A DNA stretch of 64,000 nucleotides from Hypericum androsaemum (taxonomy: Eukaryota > Streptophyta > Magnoliopsida > Malpighiales > Hypericaceae), in the NCBI GenBank assembly GCA_963995505.1, contig OZ023199.1, positions 2,666,001 to 2,730,000 of the forward strand. Direction: 5' to 3'. The notes below the pieces were generated by a model. That model did not search any database, was not told the DNA's origin, and saw only the letters and a list, made by a program, of their open reading frames with translations. A program made the translations under genes and the position numbers. Below, one piece after another: positions 48,195 to 59,390 of this stretch (the stretch's first letter is position 1; every line of letters starts with the position of its first letter).

Positions 48195-50336
48195 TTAGTG
48201 TGTGGATTTTAATCCCATTCCCCTTACTGCGTTGTACATTTGATCTCTATTGATTCCTTTTGTAAAAGGATCAGCTAAGTTGTCCTTGGACTTTACATAG
48301 TTAATGGTGATCACCCCACTAGAGATCAACTGTCTAACGGTATTGTGTCTCCGACGGATATGTCGAGACTTTCCGTTGTACAATGTACTTTGTGCTCTCC
48401 CGATTGCAGACATGCTGTCACAATGTATCAATACGGGAGGCACCGGTTTACTCCAGCACAGAATATCCTCTAGGAAGTTTCTGAGCCATTCAGCTTCTTC
48501 CCCAGCTTTGTCTAGTGCTATAAACTCTGACTCCATGGTGGATCGAGCTATGCACGTTTGTTTAGAGGACTTCCAAGACACAACTCCTCCTCCTATGGTG
48601 AATACGTATCCACTCGTGGATTTGGTGTCCTTAGTGTCTGATATCCAGTTTGCGTCACTGTATCCTTCTAATACAGCTGGATATTTAGCATAATGTATGT
48701 CATGGCTTATGGTATGTTTTAAATATCGCAAAACCCTTTCCAGAGCTAGCCAGTGATCCTTCCCTGGATTACTTGTGAATCTACTAAGTTTACTAACTGA
48801 GTATGCAATATTGGGACGAGTGCAGTTTGTTAAATACATCAAGCTCCCGATAATTTGCGCATACTTCAGTTGCGATACTGGGTCCCCTCGATTCTTGGCT
48901 AAGTGTAGATTCAAATCTACTGGAGTCTTAACCGAAGGTTTGTCAAAAGCTTCAAACTTCTTGAGCACGCTTTCCACGTAGTGGGATTGTGTCAAGATAA
49001 TTTCGTCAGCTTTCCTAGAAATTTTTATTCCTAGTATGACGTGTTCCAGACCTATATCTTTCATGTCAAAGTGGTTCTTTAACATGTTCTTAGTTTTCAC
49101 AATAACCTCTTTATTACTTCCCATAATTAGTAAGTCATCTACATAGAGACATACAATTACGTAAGCTTCAGGTGTGCCCTTAATGTAAACACATTTATCG
49201 CACTCATTGATCTTAAATCCATTTGACAACATTGTTCTGTCAAATTTCTCGTGCCACTGTTTCGGCTCTTGTTTTAGCCCGTATAGTGACTTGACTAGTC
49301 GACATACTTTATGCTCTTGACCGGGAGCCACAAACCCTTCAGGTTGCTCCATGTATATCTTCTCTTCCAGTTCTCCATTTAGGAAAGCTGTTTTTACATC
49401 CATTTGGTGGATCTCGAGGTTATAGAGTGCTGCGACAGCTATTAGTACTCTAATCGATGTGATTCTTGTGACCGGTGAATACGTGTCAAAGAAATCATAT
49501 CCCTCCTTCTGCTTGAACCCCTTAGCTACCAATCGAGCTTTGTACTTGTTGATTGATCCATCAGCTTTGTATTTCCTTTTTAGGATCCACCTGCATCCCA
49601 AAGGTTTGCAGCCCGGTGGAAGATCCACGATTTCCCACGTGTGGTTTTGCATAATGGATTCTATCTTACTATTGATAGCTTCCTTCCAGAGAGGAGCATC
49701 TGGACTGGACAATGCCTCTTGGATTGTCCTGGGTTCATCTTCTAACGCATAGGTTAGATAGTCCGGACCGAAAGATTTGGTCACCTTCGTCCGTTTACTA
49801 CGTCTAGGTTCATCATCTTTCTGATTTGACCCTTGCGTAGTCTCGTGAGCCCTTTTCTTCGGACTTGCTTCCTTTCTTTCCTTATTAGGAAAGCTATCTT
49901 CAAAAAATATTGCGTTCCTTGATTCTATGACCATTCCCGTGTTTATCTCAGGGTTTTCAGATTTATGCACCAAGAATCGATAAGCACTACTATTTTGCGC
50001 ATATCCGATAAAGATGAAATCAATGGTCTTGGGTCCTATTCGCACCTGCTTAGGCTTAGGTACTTCGACCTTTGCTAGGCACCCCCACACTTTAAGGTAA
50101 CCGTAGGAAGGCTTCCTTCCTTTCCATAGTTCATATGGGGTTTTATCCCTTTTCTTGTGTGTCAATTTGTTTAGAATGTGGTTAGCTGAGAGCACAGCTT
50201 CCCCCCACATGTTCTGGGGTAAGCCCGAGCTAATCAACATAGCGTTCATCATCTCCTTAAGAGTTCGATTTTTTCGTTCAGCTACGCCATTCGATTGAGG
50301 TGAATATGGAGCAGTCGTCTGATGAATAATGCCATG
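48195..50336 (-). CDS. Copia pol, C-terminal part (integrase end, reverse transcriptase, RNase H)
   Basis: Open from the hAT insertion boundary (50336) to the stop at 48195. Contains [17 protein letters not shown] (integrase end), then reverse transcriptase motifs ([10 protein letters not shown] region, [18 protein letters not shown] with the catalytic Asp pair) and the RNase H region ([26 protein letters not shown]). No internal stop, so this part is well preserved. The N-terminal part of the same integrase lies on the far side of the hAT element. Confidence 0.9.
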   Translation of the reverse strand, partial: HGIIHQTTAPYSPQSNGVAERKNRTLKEMMNAMLISSGLPQNMWGEAVLSANHILNKLTHKKRDKTPYELWKGRKPSYGYLKVWGCLAKVEVPKPKQVRIGPKTIDFIFIGYAQNSSAYRFLVHKSENPEINTGMVIESRNAIFFEDSFPNKERKEASPKKRAHETTQGSNQKDDEPRRSKRTKVTKSFGPDYLTYALEDEPRTIQEALSSPDAPLWKEAINSKIESIMQNHTWEIVDLPPGCKPLGCRWILKRKYKADGSINKYKARLVAKGFKQKEGYDFFDTYSPVTRITSIRVLIAVAALYNLEIHQMDVKTAFLNGELEEKIYMEQPEGFVAPGQEHKVCRLVKSLYGLKQEPKQWHEKFDRTMLSNGFKINECDKCVYIKGTPEAYVIVCLYVDDLLIMGSNKEVIVKTKNMLKNHFDMKDIGLEHVILGIKISRKADEIILTQSHYVESVLKKFEAFDKPSVKTPVDLNLHLAKNRGDPVSQLKYAQIIGSLMYLTNCTRPNIAYSVSKLSRFTSNPGKDHWLALERVLRYLKHTISHDIHYAKYPAVLEGYSDANWISDTKDTKSTSGYVFTIGGGVVSWKSSKQTCIARSTMESEFIALDKAGEEAEWLRNFLEDILCWSKPVPPVLIHCDSMSAIGRAQSTLYNGKSRHIRRRHNTVRQLISSGVITINYVKSKDNLADPFTKGINRDQMYNAVRGMGLKSTH

Positions 50337-50810
50337 TAGGAGTGAGTTCGGTGCGGTTTTGCGGTTTCGGTGTGAAATTTGATACCGAACCGCAGTTTTT
50401 TATTTCGTATAATTCACACCGTGCGGTCTGCGGTTTGGGATAAAATTGCGGTTTTCGGTGCGGTGCGGTTTTTGTTGCGGTGCGGTTCGGTGCGGTTTTT
50501 TCCGCAATATTACTTGGCCCATTTCAGTAGGCCCAATTTGAGAAAAAATCATTTTTTTGATCAAAAATTCCGGCAACAATTAAAAATTCAGCCCACGATA
50601 TCCATTTCAGTAGGCATTCAACCTGATTTAATCAACAACAAACCCACGAAATTGTTCAACAAATCCAACACATGTTCAACCAAAGTTCTCAGCAAGTTTT
50701 CAACAACAATCCCCTGCAAATTCAACTCCAATTCAGCCCACAAAATTCAACAAGAAAAATGCAAGTTCACAACAAAGTGCAAGTTCAACAAGTTCTTCTA
50801 AGCTGCTTCT

Positions 50811-53110
50811 TTAATCATCATCTTCAGCTTCAAATTCTTCCTCAAGTTCTGCAAAATAACACAAAGAATGAAATTAGAACTTAGATTAGATGTATGGTTA
50901 AGAAAGTTATGTGGAATTAAATAGAACCAACCTTCAAGTATTTTGTCTTCATCCAATAGATCTTCTTCACCTTCATCATTTCTGTTTGGCCTAATCCGCA
51001 ACCAATTTTGAGCACACACCAAAGCTTGCACGGTTCTAGGCTTCAAGGAACTTCGGTGAGGGTCCAACACGCGCCCACCTGTGCTAAAAGCAGATTCTGA
51101 GGCAACAGTTGATACTGGAATTGCTAGCACATCTCGTGCAATATCAGCCATGATCGGATACTTGACAGCATTAATCTTCCACCAACTCAAGATGTCAAAA
51201 CTATTGGAAGTTGCCTCTATTGGATCATTCAAGTATTTGGCTAAACACGATATTGTGTCACTTGATTTATCCACCAAAACTTGCTTATCCCATTCATCCC
51301 GGAATTTCAAGTCATCCATGTCGTCATCATCACTGACATCTTCATCATCTTCCATTACCACGTCATGTTGTTGTGAGCTAGTGGAGGCAACAAAACTAGA
51401 TCTACGAGAACGCTCTTCATATTGCACATATAACTGAGATAATGTTGCATCAACTTTATCAGCGTATGCATTGGCATGTTCTTCATCTTCGTATAATTGT
51501 TGAAGTGAACGCCTAACATACTTGCTCTTGTATCGAGGATCCAAAATAACAGCAACATACAGTAACCCATTAGTGGATTCAAACTTACCCCAATACTTGT
51601 TGAATTTCAATAACATTTTTGTTGCTATAGATGCCAAATTTGGATCACTTGAAGAGACACGCCTCTCGAGCGCTCTACGCATGTAAACAACATCATGAAA
51701 AAATTCATTGGACGTGACACTTAAACTTGTAGAGAACTTCATTGTAACATCATAAAATATCTTCAAAAATCTGAGTAAACATCTTGCATTTACCCAATCT
51801 TCATGGTCTGGAGGCATAAGAACATTCGATCTTCTTCCCGGATTGTCCTCCACATCATCCTCATCCTCATCATTTATATCTTTCTCAGGACTAATAAAAT
51901 ATCCCAAAAATCTTCCATCATCTCTTTCTAGTCGAGAAAAAGCTCTCTCATACTTCTCGGCAGCATCTAACATTAAATATGTAGAATTCCATCTCGTATC
52001 CACATCCATAGACAATCCTTTCTTGCACTCTATGTTCACTGCTTTTACACAATCACTAAACAATTTCAGCCTAGGTGCAGAACTAGTAACATACTTCACC
52101 GCTTTTCGAATCTTCTTAATCGATTGATTAATGTGCAGCAATCCACTTCGCACAACTAAATTCAGAATATGTGCACAACACCTCATATGCAAGTGGTCAT
52201 GATTAGATACTATGCTCTTCAATTTATAGCTCGTGGATGATTTCAAATTGCGAATAGCCGAATCGTTTGATGAAGCATTGTCAACAGTGATGGCTAGGAT
52301 CTTTTCAATACCCCACTCAATCAAGCACTGCTCAATAGTATCTCCAATTGTCTCCCCTTTGTGATTGTCAATTAGACAGAAGTTCAAAATCCTTTTCTGA
52401 TACTTCCAATCCTTGTCAATCCAATGCCCAGTTAAACACATGTAATTCCTTGTTTGGATTGATGTCCAAGTATCAGTTGTAAAACTCAACCTCTGACCCT
52501 TCAAAGATTTTTTCACCCTCATCATCTCCTCAAAGTATATTTTCATGCAATCCTTAGCCACAGTTGTCCTATGTGGTATCACAAATCTAGAATTCATGTA
52601 ATTGCTATAGCCAATGAATCCCTCACCTTCCACAATTTTGAAGGGCAACTCATCTTTAATAACCATTATCGCCAAAGCTTTGCGACCCCCTTCTTGAGTA
52701 AAGGCAACAGCCTTAAGCTTACCCCCTTCAGCTTCCGGGTCAAACGACAAGGTAGTTTGTCTCAAATCTTTCCTAGGAAGTTTAGTGCAACGACTATCCA
52801 AGTGGTGTTTCAAAGAACTTGTTCCATTCCTCCTAGGATTACATTTATATCTTTGACCATAATAGTTGCAACTAGCTTTTTCATAACCTTCCGGACAATC
52901 CGGAACTTCTGTAAAGTGATTCCATACTTCACTCGTCTTCTTCTTTTTACTACTCTCAGTATTCGAATCAATGGACTCCTTTCTTTTGGAAGATAAAGGA
53001 GGTTTCTCTGGGATCTTACCGGTTTCTTGTTGTCCAGCCGCCCTAGCATGACTCGGTCCTTCAACCTCTTGATTCATCTCATTGGGCAAACCAGCAACGT
53101 CATCACTTGC
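50811..53110 (-). CDS. hAT transposase (RICESLEEPER-like, BED zinc finger)
   Basis: Main exon 53110-50932 and last exon 50848-50811, joined in phase, give over 720 residues; a short upstream exon with the start codon is likely but not identified (first internal ATG at 53077). Domains: BED-type finger (about residues 53-105) with CNPRRNGTSSLKHHL, where the first Cys pair reads C-N-Y-Y; RNase-H-like core with FTTDTWTS (first Asp), TVDNASSND (second Asp) and RCCAHILNLVV; C-terminal hATC dimerisation region with SWWKINAVKYPIMADIARDV and VASESAFSTGGRV (catalytic Glu). The acidic tail ELEEEFEAEDDD comes from the last exon. No stop codons interrupt it, so the protein could be active. The missing Cys of the finger is the main doubt. 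Confidence 0.9.
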
Positions 53111-53398
53111 CTGTAATAAATAAAATAATATCAGATCAGTAATCTCAACATCACTTGAATCTCTTACATAATTCTACCATACTCTCAATGTTTATCCGAG
53201 CAAAGCATCAAAAACACAATCTTTTTTCTTTCGACCATACTCTCAATCACTTGCTCGCACCTGAAATTCTGCCAAGTGCATCCAAATTGAATAGCATCAA
53301 AAACACAATCTCCGTGAACACAATCAACCTGGAACAATCAAATTGAATAGACCTCCAACAAGTCCCAACCTTAACTAGAAAAGATCCCAACTGGAACT

Positions 53399-53463
53399 AT
53401 CAACCTGGAACACAATCAACCTGGAACACAATCAACCTGGAACACAATCAACCTGGAACTATC
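53399..53463. repeat. 16-bp tandem repeat in the hAT leader
   Basis: Three to four copies of CAACCTGGAACACAAT in tandem, upstream of the transposase exon. Confidence 0.8.
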
Positions 53464-53671
53464 AACATCTAACAAACCTAAGCATAATTACGAATTTTAC
53501 CATAAGGAATCAAAATTGTCTCCCAAGGCAGATTTGGAGTCGGTGTTGGAGACGGAGTGACAGCACGGCAGAGGGAGAGGGTTGCGATTTCTGAAAGCCG
53601 AACAAGGGTTTCCGATTTTTGGTTATCGATTAGGGATTTCTGATTTTGGATTTTCGATTTAGGGATTTTCC

Positions 53672-53903
53672 GATTTTGGGGGTTTATGCTAGAGGGAGAT
53701 GCGGGGGACTCCGGTGGTGGTCGCCGTTGAGATCGGTGGTCGCCGTCACTGGAAGTGGAGGACATGCGAGAGAGGGAAGAGGCGACAGGCGAGGGAAGAG
53801 GCGACAGGCGAGGGAAGAGGCGGATTTTGGGGGTTTATGCTAGAGGGAGATGCGGGGGACTCCGGTGGTGGTCGCCGGTGAGATCGGTGGTCGTCGTCAC
53901 TCA
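53672..53903. repeat. 80-bp direct duplication in the hAT 5' region, offset 151 bp
   Basis: GATTTTGGGGGTTTATGCTA and the following GC-rich segment recur at 53823. Between the copies are short GAGGCGACAGGCGAGGGAA repeats. These are in the transposase 5' leader. Confidence 0.8.
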
Positions 53904-54242
53904 CCAGTCATCGGAAGTGGAGGAGAGGCGAGAGAGGGAAGAGGCGAAGGAAAAAAAAAATTACGGGGAGAGAGAAGAGAAATGGTTAGGAAGGGGAAAA
54001 ATTGGGAAAAAAATGACGTATATATATATTTATAAACGACGTCGTTTAATATAATATTCGGTTTGCGGTTTTGCGGTGCGGTACGGAAAAAAAACCGCAA
54101 CCGAACCGCAATATGCGGTTTCACACCGAAACCGCACACCGAACCGCTTCAACTTTTCGGTTTGGTTTTTTCTCGGTTTACAAAGTGCGGTTTGGTCCGG
54201 TTTGCGGTTTATATCGGTTTTTGGCTCACTCCTAATGCCATG

Positions 54243-54746
54243 TTCTTGACAGAGTTCCTCAAACGGAGCTACATATTCTCCTCCTCGATCACTTCGGATC
54301 ATTTTGATTTTCACGTTGAGTTGATTTTCAACCTCATTCTTATATCTCTTAAAAGCATCAAGAGCTTCGTCTTTGCCCCTTAGGAGATATACGTAACAGT
54401 ATCTCGTGCAATCATCGATAAACGTTATGAAGAATTTCTTCCCGCCTTTAGTTTGCACGTGTTTCATATCGCAAGTGTCCGTATGAATTAACTCTAAAGG
54501 CGTAGTACTTCTTTCCACTGAATGGAAAGGTGCTTTGGTCATTTTAACCTCCACACATACTTCACATTTATCGGATGGGTTGAACTCTAGATTCGGTAAT
54601 AAATTTAAACTTACTAACTTTCTTAGCGAGTTTAGATTTACGTGTCCTAATCTACCATGCCATAAATTAGAACACTCGGCCAAGTAAGAAGAAGCATTAA
54701 CTTTATTTTCACCGTTAAAGGTGTGATGTACAGTTATTACATTCAT
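54243..54746 (-). CDS. Copia pol, N-terminal integrase part
   Basis: Contains the GAG-pre-integrase LWHGRLGHVN (His-His of the zinc-binding site), CEVCVEVKM (Cys-Cys), HTDTCDM and FIDDCTRYCYVYLL (catalytic Asp) and MIRSDRGGEYV. The reading frame runs into the hAT element at 54242. It is separated from the gag-protease frame by one base in a G run (54756-54761 on the plus strand as C6). Confidence 0.88.
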
Positions 54747-54747
54747 C

Positions 54748-55986
54748 TTAAATAGCCCCCCTTTCTAGATAACCCTTTCCTATGAATTGACCCGCTTTGG
54801 TCAGTACAAACTTATCAGCCTCAAATACAAGCTTAAGACCGGCTTTGCTTAACAGTGAGTCGGAAACTAAGTTCTTGCGGATGTCCGGGACATGCAGCAC
54901 ATCCTTGAGGGTCAGCTCCTTTCCTGAGGTCAGCTTCAGGACCACCTTTCCCAGACCGATGATCTTGGACGTTGCGGAGTTTCCCATGAACAGCTTTCGG
55001 CCGGTGATCGGGATATAGTTCGAGAACATCTCCTTGTCCGAGCAGATGTGGCGGGTAGCTCCAGTGTCCACGAACCACTCTCTCGGATTGTCCACCAGGT
55101 TGGCTTCAAACACTACGGCTGACAGATCCATCTGGGACAAGTCTTCAGCCAGGTTAGCCCTTCCTTGGTCGTCCTTCTTCGGCTGGCGACAGTCCTTAGC
55201 CATGTGTCCGGGTTTCCCGCAGTTGTAGCAGTCGCCCTTGATCTTTTTCTTCTTGGGCTTTTGCTCCTTCTGCTTATCCTCAGACTTCTTCCTCTTCATG
55301 CCACTTTTTCCCTCAGCGAGGTGCACGGTGATCTCACAGTTGGCCTTGCCTTGTTTGACTTCGAATTTTCGGTTGTCTTCCTCGATCCTTAGTCTCACTA
55401 TCAGGTCTTCTAGGCCCATGTCCTTCCTCTTGTGCTTGAGGTAGCTTTTGAAGTCCTTCCACAGCGGGGGGAGCTTCTCGATCATCGCAGCTACTTGGAA
55501 GGACTCGCTGAGTTGCATCCCTTCGGCTTGGATCTCGTGAAGGATCAGCTGCAACTCTTGCACTTGGTCGATGACCTTCTTGGAGTCCACCATCTTGAAG
55601 TCGAGGAATCGTCCGACGATGAATTTCTTCGTCCCGGCATCCTCCGTTTTGTACTTCTTCTCGAGTGAACTCCACAGCTCTTTAGCGGTCTTAGCTTCCG
55701 CGTAGACATTGTAGAGCGTGTCGTCTAGTCCATTCAGGACGTAGTTCCGGCATAGGAAGTCGTTGTGACTCCATGCATCGAGGGCGTTGATCTTCTGTTG
55801 ATCTGCCTCATTTTCCGCTACCTTCGGAGCCTCTTCCTTCAGGAATCGGACCAGGTTGAGCGTCGTCAGGTAGAACAACATCTTCTGTTGCCACCTCTTG
55901 AATTCGGTACCGTTGAACTTGGCCGGCCTTTCGGCGTGGACAGTTCCCGGGACCGCTGGCACTGGTGCTGAGCTTGTTGATGCCAT
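54748..55986 (-). CDS. Copia gag and protease
   Basis: Starts [15 protein letters not shown] at 55986 and has the gag region [12 protein letters not shown] and [12 protein letters not shown], a Lys-rich linker, one zinc knuckle [14 protein letters not shown], the protease motif [12 protein letters not shown], and the segment [17 protein letters not shown]. It terminates just after a C6/G6 homopolymer; an extra G there shifts the frame out of pol. Apart from that base the frame is intact. Confidence 0.9.
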   Translation of the reverse strand: MASTSSAPVPAVPGTVHAERPAKFNGTEFKRWQQKMLFYLTTLNLVRFLKEEAPKVAENEADQQKINALDAWSHNDFLCRNYVLNGLDDTLYNVYAEAKTAKELWSSLEKKYKTEDAGTKKFIVGRFLDFKMVDSKKVIDQVQELQLILHEIQAEGMQLSESFQVAAMIEKLPPLWKDFKSYLKHKRKDMGLEDLIVRLRIEEDNRKFEVKQGKANCEITVHLAEGKSGMKRKKSEDKQKEQKPKKKKIKGDCYNCGKPGHMAKDCRQPKKDDQGRANLAEDLSQMDLSAVVFEANLVDNPREWFVDTGATRHICSDKEMFSNYIPITGRKLFMGNSATSKIIGLGKVVLKLTSGKELTLKDVLHVPDIRKNLVSDSLLSKAGLKLVFEADKFVLTKAGQFIGKGYLERGAI

Positions 55987-55996
55987 CTTCAAGTAC

Positions 55997-56014
55997 ACAA
56001 TCTCGTCTTACGAT
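55997..56014 (-). other. Copia primer-binding position with self-complementary motif
   Basis: The coding strand directly after the 5' LTR reads ATCGTAAGACGAGATTGT and contains no TGG start typical of tRNA primers. The last 16 bases are the exact reverse complement of 56084-56099 inside the LTR. Could support a self-primed or hairpin-primed reverse transcription. Confidence 0.55.
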
Positions 56015-56470
56015 TATTGTTTATCGGAGTGGTGTACTTGATTAGGATCTACTTCAGTCGAGGCAAGTGTTGGACACTTTCTCCGTAAGACGAGATTGTC
56101 CCGTATATCGCCTCGTCGCTTCGGTAGCTGCGCAGCTGCCTCCGGGCCCGGGCAAAATACTTAAGGCTCCTCCAACTCCTCGCGACGATGCGCACGTGCG
56201 AAGTGCGCCACAAAGCGCCCATTGCGACCTGCGTCCAATGCGCCATGCGCACACGCGCATGCTCGGACGGTTTTGCACCGTCCTCGCAGGCAGCTAGCGG
56301 TTGGGTAGCCAATCAAGTTGAGAGGCAAGGAGGGGAATACCTTATAAACAAGAAAATCCTCCTTGCTCTAATCAATGTGGTATTGCCCCATTCATTTCCC
56401 TTTTGGGCCTCCACTTTGAGTCTTTCCACTTTGGGCCAAATGCATTAAAACATACATTCAAAACCCAACA
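56015..56470 (-). repeat. Copia 5' LTR (456 bp)
   Basis: Its outer part matches the 3' LTR well (from GCCACAAAGCGCCCATTGCG to the end, and at the other end). The middle 100 bp does not match clearly and the 3' LTR's extra region, including the TATA-like motif, is absent. Confidence 0.88.
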
Positions 56471-56475
56471 CAATT

Positions 56476-57319
56476 AAATAACACGCAAGGAATTAATTGC
56501 AGATTTTCGAGTAGGGTTCTCCATGGAAGGGAAAAAGTGCTCTGGGCGATTTGCCTAGTGGAGGAAACAATATTCTACCGCTGTATTGCACAACAAATAA
56601 ATAAAGTTAAAAACGCGTTTTTCTTGGGCCCCAAAACGAGACATCACATGGCTAATTGTCCCATCCTATAAACCCACCGTTGAATTTTTCTTATTTGTAC
56701 CATTCCGGAATATCTCCGCTTACCATTCATTCACGCAGTTAACTGAATGTTTTTTCCCACAATGGTGGAAGTTAACTGAATGTGAGGATCGATTTATTAA
56801 CGGGAGTTGGTCAGCCGAACCAGTTGTTCAAAGTATTAAGAGGAGTTCAAATTATTAAGAGATTTGATTTTTATTAAAGGTTATTGAATTCAAATTTTAT
56901 AAATGTATAAATATTGAGAATTATTTCTAAAATAAAATTTGACAAATAGTATAGATTAAAAAGAATAATCCGATGTACTCTTTTCATTAGTTGATCTAAG
57001 ACCACCTGCAGTAGCGAGCAAATGCTTGCGCAGGTAATTTGTTTATTATTAAAAAAAAGAAAAAGAAAAGGGGACGAGCGGCCGAGCGATGCTCGTCGCC
57101 CAATCGTCGCTCGCAAGCGGCTAAACAGCCACGTGATTTTTTTTTTCTCTTTACTTATTTATCTATTTAGTTTTATTTGGCATAATATTATTTGTTAAAA
57201 ATAGATATTTTTGGATAATATTTTCGTGGTTATCTAAACAACCTTATCTTTAGCAAAACTAAAAAAATAATAAAAATTAAAACTAAAACTAAAAAGACAT
57301 CAAACTAAAAAGTAATAAT
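56476..57319. other. AT-rich spacer next to the copia element
   Basis: A SINE-like piece lies at about 56835-56935 (motif GAATTCAAATTTT after AAGAGATTTG). Otherwise AT-rich without genes. Confidence 0.4.
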
Positions 57320-57865
57320 GAAACTCGTAACTCGCTCGACTATTAATTTCAAACATATTTTTGACATTCTTACACTTCGAATTTGGAGAAGTCATAAACT
57401 AAAAAGTTGTAGATATATATCCCATCTTCACAAAGCAACTTGAATCAACTCAATCGGACTCCGGAATAAGAAGTTGTAGCTCCCAAATCGAAACTCGTAC
57501 TCGTAACTCGCTCGACTATTAATTTCAAACCTATTTTTGACATTCTTACACTCTGAATTTGGAGAAGTTATAAACTAAAAAGTTGTAGATATATATCCCA
57601 CCTTCACAAAACAACTTGAATTAGCTCAATCTGACTCTGGAATAAGAAGTTGTGGCTCCCAAATCAAAACTCGTACTCATAACTCGCTCGACTATTGACT
57701 TCAAACCTATTTTTGACATTATTACACTCCGAATTTGGAGAAGTCATGAACTAAAAAGTTGTAGATATATATCCCACCTTCACAAAGTAACTTGAATCAA
57801 CTCAATTAGACTCTTGAATAAGAAGTTGTAGTTCCCAAACCAAAACTCGTACTCGTAATTTATAT
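57320..57865 (+). repeat. Three tandem copies of a 176-bp repeat
   Basis: The motif ACTCGCTCGACTATT occurs at 57331, 57507 and 57683, exactly 176 bp apart, followed each time by GAATTTGGAGAAGT and AACTAAAAAGTTGTAGATAT. A fourth, truncated copy starts at 57845. The same family as the dimer at 22945-23295. Confidence 0.85.
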
Positions 57866-59390
57866 ATAAATAAAAAATGATAGTAGATAATATATGAATG
57901 AAGTGGAGGGATCTTAATTTCTATCTAATTTTGTAGTCATTTCGTAATCTTAATTTTATTATTTTATTGTAATTTTTTCCTTGTTGTAATTACGGAATAA
58001 TCATTATCGTATATTTATTATAATTTATATATAAAAAATGATAGTATATAATATGTAAATGAGAGAGAAATTTATTGTTTATTCTGTGAACTGGGTTGCT
58101 AGTATGGGTAGACAAATATGTAATTGGGTCAGATTAGGTATGAATGAGAAATTAATTAATTGTTTATTCCGTAAATTGAATTGAGTGGATTGTTGTTGTA
58201 AGTAGTCTAAGTATTAGTGACTAAAAGATTAAATTTTTACTTCACTAAATATAGTAAGCACTGCCAGTGAAATCTCTATAGAGAAACCAATGAAATTCGA
58301 GCCTGAGTCTACTTGTGATTGGCATATTACACAGACCGTAACAAGTTTTTTCGCAAAATATTTTTTTTGAAAAGCATAACAAAACTTTAGTGAACTCAAA
58401 ATTAACACTTTTTCGATAGTGGCAAGCAAGTTCCCCTGAATGCTCCCCATATTACAAAAGATGGTCAGGAAATTCTATCATCTTTACAAATTGCACAAAC
58501 TCAAAATATAAAAATAGTAAATAAGACATTTTTTTAACTTATGATATTTACAGTCAAATATTTATTATTTTTAAATATAATTCTTTTAATGATGTTATTT
58601 TTATTTGTAAGATATCAACACAAAATAATTATAAAACTATAAAATCTCTTATCACTTAAACTAAGTTTCGATATTCATAAATTCTCCAAAGTCCATATTC
58701 AATTAGGAAATAAGAGAGACATGTAACAGATGGTCATAGGAAGACGACAGAACACAGCACCATAATGGCATGCAGGAGAAAAAGCATAACAGAACCTCCT
58801 TCCTCTCTTAAAATTTCCCCCATTTCATAAATTCCGCAAATTCATATTCCTAAACAATATAACCTTTTGCATACATGAAAAAGTGCATAAATTACTTGAT
58901 TAAAAGACTACTTTAATTCAACTATTTTTTTATAAGTTAAACTCTAAAAAGATAATCACATAAGATTAGTCAAATAAATTAATCGATTCATTGAATACAT
59001 ATTAAGAATGTTCCAGAAATAAAAGAAATGCTTGATCTCACCCCATCACATTCTCTCTCAAAAAAATTACATAACAATTAGATCAACCGGTAAATCGTTG
59101 TTATTTTAGTTTAACTACCTCTGTCTACTAATATTAAATACTTGTAAAAACTTTATTTATTATATTTTAAAGATATTATCTTACTCGAATATAGATTAAT
59201 CAATTTTTGAAAAAAAAACAAAAGGTAAAAAAAAGGAAAAGCAGTCACCGCTAACTAACAACCCGACAAAAGAGACTGTCCCTTTCTCAAACCTTCATAG
59301 ATATACCCACACACTCCCCCACAAGTCTCACTCCTTCAAGCAGAACTAACTAACTAACTCATAAGTGGAGAAGAAGAAGAATACGAAACT
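57866..59390. other. AT-rich spacer and DUF620 promoter
   Basis: No gene or clear repeat. The 59270-59390 part, with CTTTCTC and CTTCAAG motifs, is the leader of the DUF620 gene, whose start codon is at 59391. Confidence 0.45.

Larger units (their letters stand above)
50337..54234 (-). mobile_element. hAT DNA transposon inserted in the copia element
   Basis: A 3898-bp element with inverted ends TAGGAGTGAG and CTCACTCCTA, flanked by a perfect 8-bp duplication ATGCCATG (50329-50336 and 54235-54242). The 150-190 bp at both ends are packed with GCGGT/ACCGC motifs in both orientations, the usual layout of hAT subterminal transposase-binding sites. The interior holds a long transposase gene on the minus strand. 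Because the duplication splits a copia integrase codon region precisely, the hAT arrived after the copia element. Confidence 0.95.
46831..56470 (-). mobile_element. Ty1/copia LTR retrotransposon (interrupted by an hAT element)
   Basis: A minus-strand element with 5' LTR at 56470-56015 and 3' LTR at 47651-46831. LTRs begin TGTTGGGTTTTG on the coding strand. Flanking CAATT at 46826-46830 and 56471-56475 is the 5-bp target duplication. Internal order: gag with zinc knuckle, protease, integrase, reverse transcriptase, RNase H, which is the copia order. A polypurine tract, GTGGGGGAT, abuts the 3' LTR (47652-47660). The usual tRNA-Met primer site is missing. The integrase region holds a 3.9-kb hAT insertion (50337-54234), and a G-run frameshift separates gag-protease from pol, so the copy cannot be autonomous. 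It may still be transcribed. Confidence 0.93.
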
